This document shows positions 36,635-45,389 of a stretch of DNA of 64,000 bases, in pieces. Positions within the stretch are counted from its first letter, which is position 1; every line of letters starts with the position of its first letter. Made by a program: the position numbers and the translations under genes. Source of the stretch: Edaphobacter flagellatus (GTDB lineage: Bacteria > Acidobacteriota > Terriglobia > Terriglobales > Acidobacteriaceae); the NCBI RefSeq assembly GCF_025264665.1, contig NZ_CP073697.1, positions 1,798,001 through 1,862,000 of the forward strand. Direction: 5' to 3'. The notes beneath the pieces were generated by a model. It made no database searches, was not told the DNA's origin, and worked only from the letters and a program-made list of their open reading frames with translations.

Positions 36635-36663
36635 TATTGCTCTACGGATACCATTATTGTCAA
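36635..36663 (-). promoter_or_regulatory. Promoter of the decayed locus
   Basis: On the minus strand TTGACA (36658-36663) is followed after 17 bp by GCAATA (or CAATAT at 18 bp) and then the operator, matching the layout of the other island promoters. Confidence 0.55.
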
Positions 36664-36776
36664 GACAATGTTCCGGGGTCTCGATACGCGGTACAGGCTC
36701 GGGTATAAGAGATAATCTGATTTTTGTTATTTATGGAGGCAATCTATCGTAGAAATGCCCCTTGGAAATTCGGGGC

Positions 36777-36805
36777 TTGACAAAACTAAATAGGCCATGA
36801 ATTAT
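36777..36805 (+). promoter_or_regulatory. Promoter of the heparinase-II-like gene
   Basis: TTGACA (36777-36782), a 17-bp spacer and AATTAT (36800-36805), with the operator starting two bases later. Confidence 0.65.
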
Positions 36806-36806
36806 T

Positions 36807-36818
36807 GCAAGCGCTTGT
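36807..36818. promoter_or_regulatory. LacI-type operator before the lyase-like gene
   Basis: GCAAGCGCTTGT, one mismatch from the palindrome, at the same distance from the -10-like box as in the 11.5 and 32.0 kb promoters. Confidence 0.75.
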
Positions 36819-36919
36819 GAAGCGGTCCCCAACAACTAGATGGGCACACCTGCTTCTCTTCTGTGGTGGACACGAATAAAACCGCTTCCAATTTCAACAT
36901 CAACGACGAGGTTGCCACT

Positions 36920-39900
36920 ATGATCGCGAAGAATTCCAAGATTCTTGCATGGGTACGACGGTCTTTGGGATATGCAATATGTATTCTGACTTTGGCGTGT
37001 GGGAGCGGGACGGTTTTTTGCCAATCCTACACCATCAACACAACGACCCTAAGCTCCTACAGCGCTGTGCATCCAAAACTGTACATTGATCCCACCAGAC
37101 TTGCTCAATTGCAGAGCAAAATGTCTAGCCCTCCGGCTGGTACACGATGGAGTTGGATCAACGGGACTTTCTATAGCAAAACAAATGGTTTCCAGTCGAA
37201 GACCCCACAACCTGCAGGTTATAGCAACGGAGATCTGTCCGAAGCCTGGCAGCAGATCAATGGCCAAGCAATGTTTGCTGATGCCATGGCTTATAAGCTC
37301 ACAGGCAACTCGGTGTATCTCACAGACGCGCTACGCTGGGCTAGAGCATCGATTAGCTATACGACTTGGGGTAAGGATTCCTCCGGCAAACAGGCATATG
37401 ATTTGACTGCAGCCTACGAACTACACGGTATGGCGGTTCTTTACGATTGGGCTTACTCCGATCTGGCATCTCTCTATCCGACCGATTTCGCAAACATCCA
37501 AAGCACTCTGGCCTCGCGTACGCAGGGTATGTATGAAGCTGCCTCTGGTACAAACCCTACAGTAACGACTCCTCAATGGTGGGGCGTCGAGTGGGAACAG
37601 AACCACCTCTGGATCTGCGAAACGGCCTTGGCAGCTGCAGCGTTAGCCTTGTATGGTGACTCTGGCGCGCCGAGTACGACAACTCTCACAACGTGGCTGC
37701 AGGATGGTCTGAATCGCTGGAACAATACTTTCACGTATCGCGGCACAGATGGAGCCGATCTTGAAGGTCCAGGTTATTGGCGCTACGGGATGGAATGGAC
37801 GCTTCGCTATTTTGATTTTGCTTACAAGATCTTAGGTATCAATGTGTGGAGCGACTCATGGATGCAGGCTACAGGTACTTACCGCGCCTACTTCTCAACT
37901 GCGTCTAATTATTGGTACAATACTACGTTAGCAACAACCACAGATTACGTCGATTTTGCCGATGCTGACCGAACAGATGGCTCATCATATATCTTAAGAA
38001 AATTTGCCTCCCAATATAGCGATTCCACTCTGCAATGGATGGCCACGCAAATGGACACCGCTGGCGGAGCTGGGTACAGCAAGATCGACCCAAGTCCACG
38101 TGACCCCGCACTATATGTGCTTTGGTACGACGATACTGTATCTGAGGTTTCCCCGACGACCGCTGGATACCCAGTCAATAAACTTTTCAGCGATCTTGGC
38201 TTTGAAGTGTCACGCTCCGACTGGGGAGGAAATGAGTCAGTGATTGCTTTTCAGTCCGGGCCACCCATGGGGCACGTTGTGCGGGCCTCAAGTGGCACTT
38301 TTGACGCTCGTAGTGCTCCTCATCCTCACCCCGCAGCAAACAACTTCTCAGTTTTTGGAGACGGCGAATGGCTGCTGCGAAACGATGGTTATACTGGCCA
38401 AAAATCGACAGGCCAGCTGAACTCGCTACTTGTTAATGGGTCGGGACAACTAGGTCAGCAAAATCCTCTGTATACCTGGTTCAATATGGCGTTGGCGCGA
38501 TACAGCAACGCCAACATCGATACATCGGTAAGCTTTTCGTCTTCTGCGCTCGATTACCTTGTCGGCGACGCAACTAGCACATACGATTCGAGCCTTGGAC
38601 TGACCAAGTTCCGCCGGCGTCTGATCTACCTAAGACCTGACGTCCTCGTTGTCCTGGATACAATCACACAGAACAATTCCCAACCGCTCGAACTGCGCTT
38701 TTTCCCTGAACAGCAGACATACTCGGGAGGGTCGCCGCTTTATACAACCACCGGCAATACCTCAAAGCTACAGTTTGGGCTATTGAGTGCTTCTTCCAGT
38801 TCGATAACTTCGACAACAGTGGCGATGAAGAATCAGAGTGGAAGTCCCATTTCAAGGCTCGCGTACAGCGTCACACCTTCAGGTGGCGCTACAACAAACT
38901 GGGAAAACGCCGTTGGTTTGACTTGGTCATCCAATACGGGGACGCCCAAGAATGTCTCTGAGGTCACAACGGATCCCTCAAACTGGATGTTTCTTGTCAC
39001 TGGCGGAGCGCAACCGGAAATGATCCTCATCAATAAGGCCAGTGAAGCAGTGTCAGTGGTTGTTGGCCTCCCAGCATTTCCCACGGGGCTAATGGCTACA
39101 ACCGGCAATGCACAGGTCGCACTCAGTTGGACGGCATCATCTGGCGCTAGCAGTTATACAGTTGAACGTGCGACCGTTAGCGGTGGACCCTATATAACGA
39201 TTGCTTCGGGTATTACGACCACAAGCTATACCGACACTAGTGTAACCAACGGAACCACCTATTATTATGTGATCACCGGAGACAATGTCATTGGTTCAAG
39301 CACTCTGTCCGCGGAAGTCACTTCAACACCGAAATTCCTTGGTGAACCATTTGCTTATACGGCCGGAGCACTTTCCAGTAGCGACAATGCAGGGTATGGC
39401 TTTGGCGGTGGCTGGATACCGGGTAGCGCAAGCAATGGTCGCAGCTACACAATCACTTCCGGAAACTTCTCTGTTCCCAGCAATTACACACTCAGTGTGA
39501 GTGACGGAAATTACCTCGCGGTACATGCCGGGACAGTAACAACAACGACATACCGAAATCTTGCGAGCAGTATCGATACCAACGTACCGGCAACCTATTA
39601 TGTGAGTGCGCTGATCGAACTCATTGCCGGTTCAGGGACAGGTGATTCACAAATCAGGTTTGTTGACTCAGGTGGCTATAGCGTCATCGGATTCGGTGGT
39701 AGTAGTACCACCAATAAACTGCGTATCAACAGCGCCTATGGCGGTATCGGCTCCGTTACCGGATCAACCGCAGGAGCATTTGTTGCAGGCACTCAGTACC
39801 TGCTTATTGGCAAGCTGGTATTGAACTCGGCCGGCACGAACGATGTCTTTAGCTTTTCTCTTTTCCCATGTTCAAGCGGTGTTCCTACGACTGAACCTAC

Positions 39901-40039
39901 TACTTGGGGTCTATCAGCAAGCGGCGACCTTAGCAATGTAATCACCGGCATTCAGGTCTACACAGGAGCAAACACGGGAACCTGGAACGTGGATAACCTG
40001 GAGTTAGGACCGACCTATGCATCTGTGATTAACTACTGA
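36920..40039 (+). CDS. Secreted heparinase II/III-like lyase with FN3
   Basis: The protein of 1039 residues starts at ATG 36920 with a GAGG site nearby and a signal peptide (ILTLACGSGTVFCQ). Residues about 30-330 form an alpha/alpha-toroid like alginate/heparinase II-type lyases (LAQLQSKM, LTAAYELHGMAVLYDWAYSD, WEQNHLWICETALAAAALAL). A beta-sandwich lyase part follows to about 700 (HVVRASSGTFDARSAPHPHP, NNFSVFGDGEWLLRNDGYTG). Then come a fibronectin type III domain (about 716-803) and a C-terminal module (806-1039) shared with the SGNH protein upstream. It probably cleaves a uronic-acid-containing polysaccharide, generating substrates for the GH105 enzyme. The exact PL family and substrate are unassigned. 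Confidence 0.8.
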   Translation: MIAKNSKILAWVRRSLGYAICILTLACGSGTVFCQSYTINTTTLSSYSAVHPKLYIDPTRLAQLQSKMSSPPAGTRWSWINGTFYSKTNGFQSKTPQPAGYSNGDLSEAWQQINGQAMFADAMAYKLTGNSVYLTDALRWARASISYTTWGKDSSGKQAYDLTAAYELHGMAVLYDWAYSDLASLYPTDFANIQSTLASRTQGMYEAASGTNPTVTTPQWWGVEWEQNHLWICETALAAAALALYGDSGAPSTTTLTTWLQDGLNRWNNTFTYRGTDGADLEGPGYWRYGMEWTLRYFDFAYKILGINVWSDSWMQATGTYRAYFSTASNYWYNTTLATTTDYVDFADADRTDGSSYILRKFASQYSDSTLQWMATQMDTAGGAGYSKIDPSPRDPALYVLWYDDTVSEVSPTTAGYPVNKLFSDLGFEVSRSDWGGNESVIAFQSGPPMGHVVRASSGTFDARSAPHPHPAANNFSVFGDGEWLLRNDGYTGQKSTGQLNSLLVNGSGQLGQQNPLYTWFNMALARYSNANIDTSVSFSSSALDYLVGDATSTYDSSLGLTKFRRRLIYLRPDVLVVLDTITQNNSQPLELRFFPEQQTYSGGSPLYTTTGNTSKLQFGLLSASSSSITSTTVAMKNQSGSPISRLAYSVTPSGGATTNWENAVGLTWSSNTGTPKNVSEVTTDPSNWMFLVTGGAQPEMILINKASEAVSVVVGLPAFPTGLMATTGNAQVALSWTASSGASSYTVERATVSGGPYITIASGITTTSYTDTSVTNGTTYYYVITGDNVIGSSTLSAEVTSTPKFLGEPFAYTAGALSSSDNAGYGFGGGWIPGSASNGRSYTITSGNFSVPSNYTLSVSDGNYLAVHAGTVTTTTYRNLASSIDTNVPATYYVSALIELIAGSGTGDSQIRFVDSGGYSVIGFGGSSTTNKLRINSAYGGIGSVTGSTAGAFVAGTQYLLIGKLVLNSAGTNDVFSFSLFPCSSGVPTTEPTTWGLSASGDLSNVITGIQVYTGANTGTWNVDNLELGPTYASVINY

Positions 40040-40514
40040 CCGGCATCACCGTACTGGACCGGCTACAGCGCATCGCTGGAGCCCTCTCCCCAGAAAGGCT
40101 CTAGGCATTTGTGTAATGCGAACATGCAAGCTATCGATGTGAGTCATGCGGATCTTACGCAATAGAAACTGAGAGTACCGATAAATCGCGGGTTAAGCGG
40201 TTAAGCTGCACCCTCGTCGTCCATTCAATGCAAACAGCGTCCTGTGCCGCTAGATCCGAACGGCGTTGATTGGGCGGCGCAGCAAATACGGCATCAGGAC
40301 CGTAACGAAATCCCACGAAGAGGTCAGGTTGCCTCGTTCCCTCCCCGACCAGCCTTTCTTTGGATACGCCGTCACGGGCTTGTACCGAAGGGCAATGAAG
40401 AACCGTCGCGCAGAAATCGCCAAGCACTTACCGTACCGGCAGGACGCATACACGGCACCGAATTACCCATCGCTCTCGACGCATACCCGAGGCTGACGCA
40501 ATTGATTACGGCCC
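40040..40514. other. 475-bp gap between convergent genes
   Basis: No supported gene. One plus-strand frame contains a stretch faintly like part of a nucleotidyltransferase (FGYAVTGLY), but it is too short and isolated to call. I see no operator copy and no strong hairpin. Confidence 0.4.
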
Positions 40515-40961
40515 TTACCACCGCTTATAGGGCAAAAACTTACCGTTGTACGTGATCTTCACGCGGTCTCCTGCCGAGTCGGAAATCCGTTCTATGTCCA
40601 TCGTGAAGTCGATCGCACTCATGATTCCGTCTCCAAACATCTCATGTATAAGAGCCTTGATGGTTGTTCCATAGATCTGATTGATCTCGTGAAATCGATA
40701 GAGAAGAGGGTCTACGGGTACGGGCGCAGAGAGGGAACCCTTTGAAGGTATTTGCTGGAGCGCTATGGCCACATCCTCCCCAAGGTCAAGCATTTTGATC
40801 AATCTCTCACTTTGTTCAGCATGGAATGTTCCTTGTCCGAGAAGCGTCGCCGTTACAAAGACAGGATGCATGCCAACATCATTTGCAATCTCGCGAAATG
40901 TAAGCTGCTTTTCCTGTTTCGCTTCAAGAATCCTCTGCGTTGCCTCTTGCCGGGTTATCAT
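40515..40961 (-). CDS. cynS: Cyanase (cyanate hydratase)
   Basis: The 148-residue protein matches cyanase over its whole length. It has an N-terminal helix-turn-helix-like domain (LTFREIANDVGMHPVFVTAT; LLGQGTF) and the C-terminal catalytic domain with Arg89, Glu92 and Ser115 in YRFHEINQIYGTTIKALIHE and FGDGIMSAIDF, the decameric active-site residues. Cyanase converts cyanate and bicarbonate to ammonia and CO2 in the cytoplasm. A GAGGAG box precedes the ATG. It is the last gene of a minus-strand cluster (41 bp after the NHL gene). The usual partners CynT and the ABC transporter are absent; its neighbours are a nitrilase-family protein and glycoside genes. Confidence 0.92.
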   Translation of the reverse strand: MITRQEATQRILEAKQEKQLTFREIANDVGMHPVFVTATLLGQGTFHAEQSERLIKMLDLGEDVAIALQQIPSKGSLSAPVPVDPLLYRFHEINQIYGTTIKALIHEMFGDGIMSAIDFTMDIERISDSAGDRVKITYNGKFLPYKRW

Positions 40962-41002
40962 CCCTCATCTCCTCGTTTAAATCGCTGTCAGTGTACAAAT
41001 AC

Positions 41003-42145
41003 TCAACGCCTGATGCTTCCACCACCGCGTGTAACCCCAAGGATGTCACTGGCATCTACCAAAGTCGCAATTTTGCCGGTTGCGCTGTCGATTCTTCGAA
41101 TACAGTCGTTACCGGTATCAGCAATGTAAAGGTTGCCTTCATCGTCGAGAGCAACGCCCATTGGGCCTCTCAGAGCGGCTTTACTTGCTGGGCCTTCATC
41201 ACCGGAGTGAACTGGTTCTCCAGTACCTGCCACTGTCGCAATCATGCCTCGTCTAAAATCGACAACACGTATTCGGTTGTTGCCAGTATCCGCAATATAG
41301 AGTTTGCGATCTTTGCCAATAGCTAGTCCTTCAGGGAAACAAAGCTTCGCGTCGAGAGCCGGGCCGCCGTCGCCGCTAAAGCCACATATTGCGCTACCTG
41401 CGATACGGTGTACTGCACCGGTGCTTTCATTCAGAAAGGAAACTGCGTTACGGCTCGGATCGGAATAATAAATTTCGCCATCATCACTCGCCGCAACCCA
41501 GAAAGGACCAGCTGCAGGCTCACCAACAGACTGGACTCCAGGTAAACCGGCACCTAGAACCTTGCTGACGATCCCGGTAATCGCATTTATGCGACGAATT
41601 CCAATGGAGGTTGTGCCGCCAATCAAAAGATCTTCGCGAGAATCCATGGCAATTGAAATCGGCTCGTAGAGCCCTGTCGCTATAGCTGGCGTATTCGTCC
41701 GTCCCCCCATAGTGCCGTCCCCTGCTATGGTTCGTATTGTGCCAGCAGGATCAATTTGACGAACACGATTATTGCCCATATCGGCAACGAAGAGGTCGCC
41801 GGCTCTAGCAATAGCTAGTCCGACGGGTTCCGCAAGAGCCGCCCGTGTTGCAAGAGTTCCATCACCTGAGAACCCCCTTACTCCATCACCTGCAACAACA
41901 CGAATCCTACCGTCAGCAGAAATACGAAATACTTGATTCAGGGTTCTTGAACTGACATATACATTGTGCTGATCGTCCACCGCAATCGCTGAAAGTTCAA
42001 GAGTAGGCGGCCCTCCATGGAGGGTAACTTCTACTGACTGCTTCCGGTTCAACCACAGCACGATGCTCCCCATCACCATCGCGAAGAGGATGCCTGCAAA
42101 AACAGCGTATCTCCCTTCTGGCAATGGCTTTCGCAAGCTAGTCAT
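41003..42145 (-). CDS. Membrane-anchored NHL-repeat protein
   Basis: The 380-residue protein has an N-terminal membrane anchor (about residues 14-32) and then a series of NHL beta-propeller repeats. Examples are DLFVADMGNNRVRQIDPAG, KLYIADTGNNRIRVVDF and NLYIADTGNDCIRRIDS, with GDGTxGxxG-type connecting loops. Such propellers usually bind proteins or ligands outside the cytoplasm and have no catalytic signature. Its start overlaps the stop of the CehA-like gene by 8 bp, so it is translationally coupled to it. Its role in the cluster is unknown; it may be a binding or scaffold component. Confidence 0.82.
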   Translation of the reverse strand: MTSLRKPLPEGRYAVFAGILFAMVMGSIVLWLNRKQSVEVTLHGGPPTLELSAIAVDDQHNVYVSSRTLNQVFRISADGRIRVVAGDGVRGFSGDGTLATRAALAEPVGLAIARAGDLFVADMGNNRVRQIDPAGTIRTIAGDGTMGGRTNTPAIATGLYEPISIAMDSREDLLIGGTTSIGIRRINAITGIVSKVLGAGLPGVQSVGEPAAGPFWVAASDDGEIYYSDPSRNAVSFLNESTGAVHRIAGSAICGFSGDGGPALDAKLCFPEGLAIGKDRKLYIADTGNNRIRVVDFRRGMIATVAGTGEPVHSGDEGPASKAALRGPMGVALDDEGNLYIADTGNDCIRRIDSATGKIATLVDASDILGVTRGGGSIRR

Positions 42146-44423
42146 TGGCGCTCTCAGTGGCTAATTGACGGTAGACCTGACGTGCATGTTCGTAGGCTTG
42201 TTTTGCCTCCTGCAATTCTTGAGGCGAGATGAGACGGGACTTCTGTTTCCACGCTTCGTCGACACCTTTCAAACACCAGATGGCGCTGCGACGAGAGGCA
42301 CGGATCGGCTTTCCATCCACAAGAGCAAAGATCGGATCGGTATGTGACGAAGGAAGGATACGCACAGCCATCCAGCTACTTTTCTTTAGCGGAACCGCAA
42401 ACTTAAGTTTGTGCATCGATCCGTCAGCGACAATCTCCTGCTTCGCAACGGGTTGTCCGTTGACGATTAGTTCGACTGGGACTTTGCGAGTTGTTCCAAT
42501 TCTTGCGCGCTCTAGGCTCCAATACGGACGTTGGTTATAGGGAAGTTCATCGATGGCAGAGTTGGACTGCTCTGGCAACATGGCGGTAGCAAGCACCTCT
42601 ACGTTTACTGTTTGAGGACCTTCAATGTTGATCTGGCTGTTGTGCGTTCCAACTTCGACGCCGTTGACGGCAAAGTTCATCAGGTGACTTCTGCCGTCAG
42701 AGACATACGCAGCTCCATCTTTCACAGCATTCACAAAGCTTGTGAACGATAGCGGCCTCCGCAGCTTGGCGTAAGTTCTTCCCTGGCCAACACGTTCATC
42801 GTAGATACAGGGAAAGTCCGTCTCCCCTGATAATCGGGTGCGGAACCCAACATTCAACGTGTGATACCAGATGTTCAACTCCCATACGTACGGTGTGTCA
42901 CCCGCAGAGATAAAGTCGACGAGTCCAGGCTGCGTGACGTCCACGATATATTCGTTTGCTCCGATACCGTCGAATGGTGGTATTTCATAGTTCGGCAGCG
43001 TATCTGAATGTACTTGCAGACCCCATCCCGAATGAGCGAATCCAGTTGCGGCGTTCTGTGACTTAGCCCAGCGCAGCACAGGCAGATCCCACGTTGGCCA
43101 TTGCTCAATACGCTCAGTTTTGCGGAACGTCAGGCTCTGAAGATTCAACAGGACGAGATGCCCCGCATGGCTTGACGGAAACCCAGATACTTCGAGGTCA
43201 TAATGCAAGAGAGAGTCCAGCGTGGACGAAGGATCGTCCGATCGTCCGCGGAAGAATTGCTTTTGATAGTAGAAACACGGTCCCCACACCAGGACGGCTC
43301 CAAAATTGAGGTGCTCTCCCTGGACCTGGCGATCCATAGATCTGGGGTCCACACCCTGAGTGGGATTTTCATAGTGGGAACAACCTGCAGGGTGAATATG
43401 ATCGTCACCGGAAAACCATCCGAGCGCTGCCGGATCGATCCAGCGCTCGAGACGAATAGGCAGATCCATGCGCGAAACATTAGCGACGTGCAACTTCTGC
43501 GTGGCTGTTCTGTATTCAGGTCCCCCAGTGGAAGTAATCGTATAGTCTCCTGGTGGAAGGAGAAGGTTTTCTCCATCGTGGCGATATACCTGCGGCTGAA
43601 AATAAAAGTCAGGAGCCAGTCTTTTGGCCTGGCTTGGAAAGATCCGTCCTTTCTCGTCCTGAACGATCAAGGACGCCGTTGTAGGCTCACCATCGCTATC
43701 CAGAATGTGGAGATCAATCTGTGTCGCTGGTGTGACACGAAAAGGAATCGTGAGTGCCTTGATGCTTGAGTCCAATGGCCTGTCGCCAACAGCAAAACTC
43801 AACTTCGCTGTACGATAACCCGCATCTCGACTCGATATGACGAGGACGGCATATTCCAAGGGCGATCCCGAGAGATGGCTAGACATTGGTGGTGCATTGA
43901 ACAAGGAGATGTCTGCCCAACGTTCGCTCACATCCTGAGCGGTCAATTGGCTCTTCGGTTCGGCAGCAAACGTTGATGGAATATAGACAGGTCCACTATT
44001 TGGACTGGCCACCGAAAGACTCGAAGTGGTTCCAGCACGATTATTGATCTGGACCAGAAACACGCTTGCGCCGCCTTGTACCAACGATGGTTGAGCAGTT
44101 CCAATTCTCAGATCGACTTGACTCTCCGCATTGATATCGACTGAGGCGATGACATCTTTCTCAAGAATCCTTGCAACCTCACGCTGAACCATGTCCGGCT
44201 GAGAACCGCCCAGCGCGTTCTGGATATGAGCCTTGTCTCGCAGATCCAATGGCTGCCCTAGAAGTTCTAGAGTGGTCTCCAGGCAGCGAATATGTTCGGC
44301 GAACGGCTGCAATGCATTCGAGGAATCGTCTGCGGAGCTAACATGTGGCTGCCGGATGCGAGAGCACCCGGCGGCAATCAACAATAGCGGTGTGACAGAC
44401 AGCAGCCAAGTTCGCCGGAGCAT
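42138..44423 (-). CDS. CehA/McbA-like metallohydrolase lipoprotein
   Basis: The 761-residue protein carries a lipobox (IAAGC, lipidated Cys20). After beta-rich N-terminal domains it has a PHP-like CehA/McbA domain at about 335-590. The metal-binding pattern includes D340-D341-H342-I-H344 in WFSGDDHIHPAGC, a later His in GFAHSGWG, and Glu/Asp in LSGETDFPC. CehA and McbA are known as carbaryl hydrolases, but most relatives have no known substrate. It lies 2 bp after the nitrilase-family gene and overlaps the NHL gene. A periplasmic or outer-membrane phosphoesterase- or amidase-like role is possible. Confidence 0.78.
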   Translation of the reverse strand: MLRRTWLLSVTPLLLIAAGCSRIRQPHVSSADDSSNALQPFAEHIRCLETTLELLGQPLDLRDKAHIQNALGGSQPDMVQREVARILEKDVIASVDINAESQVDLRIGTAQPSLVQGGASVFLVQINNRAGTTSSLSVASPNSGPVYIPSTFAAEPKSQLTAQDVSERWADISLFNAPPMSSHLSGSPLEYAVLVISSRDAGYRTAKLSFAVGDRPLDSSIKALTIPFRVTPATQIDLHILDSDGEPTTASLIVQDEKGRIFPSQAKRLAPDFYFQPQVYRHDGENLLLPPGDYTITSTGGPEYRTATQKLHVANVSRMDLPIRLERWIDPAALGWFSGDDHIHPAGCSHYENPTQGVDPRSMDRQVQGEHLNFGAVLVWGPCFYYQKQFFRGRSDDPSSTLDSLLHYDLEVSGFPSSHAGHLVLLNLQSLTFRKTERIEQWPTWDLPVLRWAKSQNAATGFAHSGWGLQVHSDTLPNYEIPPFDGIGANEYIVDVTQPGLVDFISAGDTPYVWELNIWYHTLNVGFRTRLSGETDFPCIYDERVGQGRTYAKLRRPLSFTSFVNAVKDGAAYVSDGRSHLMNFAVNGVEVGTHNSQINIEGPQTVNVEVLATAMLPEQSNSAIDELPYNQRPYWSLERARIGTTRKVPVELIVNGQPVAKQEIVADGSMHKLKFAVPLKKSSWMAVRILPSSHTDPIFALVDGKPIRASRRSAIWCLKGVDEAWKQKSRLISPQELQEAKQAYEHARQVYRQLATESAND

Positions 44424-44425
44424 TC

Positions 44426-45340
44426 TTATCGATTCTCCTTGCCAGCAACGCCCTTCTCATCCTTCGTTGACTTCATCCTCGTGGGCAATTCGATCGCAAC
44501 CGTTCGGACTTCAACGTCTCGATCACGAAGCATGGCGATGACCTTACCCTTCGACGAAACGACAAGGCTGGCTCCGCCGTAGGTCTCTCCAGCCCACGGA
44601 CCATGTGTCATCTGACCAACGAGATCAGTACCGACTGTTGGCGCAGACCATTCTCTGGCGCGACGCGTAACAAGGTCTTCGAGATCACGCTCGTGCTGTG
44701 GCCATCGGATAGGAGCTGCCGCCCAACCATACGGGACAATCATCAGGTCGGGCTTCAATTCTGTCACCCTCTTTGCATACTCATCGCCAAACGTGTCCGC
44801 ACAGATTACCAGACCGACACGGCCGAACTCCGTGTCAACGACTCCAATCCCGGCGGGGTCGCCCACGGCATAGGGTGGATTCATAAGCTCAGGCAGTACC
44901 CGGAGCTTGCGATATTTCCAGAGCAACTTGCCTTCTTTATCGACTAGAATCGCGGAGTCATAAAGGGTTGCCTGTACGCGCTCATCCATACCGATGGCAA
45001 TCATGATGTGGTACTTCCGAGCAAGCTCTGCGATGCGATTGCTATCTTCCCCCGGAATAGGTGTTGCAAGTTGGTAAGCATCCGGATTTTCCCATCCAAG
45101 AATAGAGGATTCCGGAAATGTAGCTATGTCGGCACGCTGATCGTGCGCTGTCTGCAGAGCATATTCAATTCGCTTGAAGTTTCCCTCTTTGTCTCCATCG
45201 ATTACGAGAATCTGGCAAACCGCAATACGTACTCTTCTGGTTTGTTCAAGCGCAGAGCATGGAACCCGAGCGCCAGCAACAACAAGACAAACGACGATTC
45301 CTTCGACAACTCTACGGCGCACACGATTGGCAAAGCTCAT
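44426..45340 (-). CDS. Nitrilase-superfamily carbon-nitrogen hydrolase
   Basis: The 304-residue protein has the nitrilase-superfamily Glu-Lys-Cys triad: Glu77 in TFPESSILGWE, Lys145 in WKYRKLRVLPE and Cys180 in GLVICADTFGDE. Superfamily members hydrolyse nitriles, amides or carbamoyl compounds. Unusually, about 35 residues precede the domain: RRR and a hydrophobic stretch ending near AGARVPCSA resemble a signal peptide, so the enzyme may work in the periplasm. Most relatives are cytoplasmic. It lies 49 bp after the GH2-like gene and 2 bp before the CehA-like gene. Whether it acts as nitrilase or amidase cannot be read from the sequence. Confidence 0.82.
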   Translation of the reverse strand: MSFANRVRRRVVEGIVVCLVVAGARVPCSALEQTRRVRIAVCQILVIDGDKEGNFKRIEYALQTAHDQRADIATFPESSILGWENPDAYQLATPIPGEDSNRIAELARKYHIMIAIGMDERVQATLYDSAILVDKEGKLLWKYRKLRVLPELMNPPYAVGDPAGIGVVDTEFGRVGLVICADTFGDEYAKRVTELKPDLMIVPYGWAAAPIRWPQHERDLEDLVTRRAREWSAPTVGTDLVGQMTHGPWAGETYGGASLVVSSKGKVIAMLRDRDVEVRTVAIELPTRMKSTKDEKGVAGKENR

Positions 45341-45389
45341 CCTTATTCTCCTCTCAAAATCAGTCTTAGACTTTGCAATGTTTGCAGCT

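Noticed and set aside
40266..40496. Stretch FGYAVTGLY resembling part of a sugar nucleotidyltransferase
   Set aside because: Only nine residues match in an otherwise unrelated frame; no flanking motifs, so not enough for a pseudogene call.
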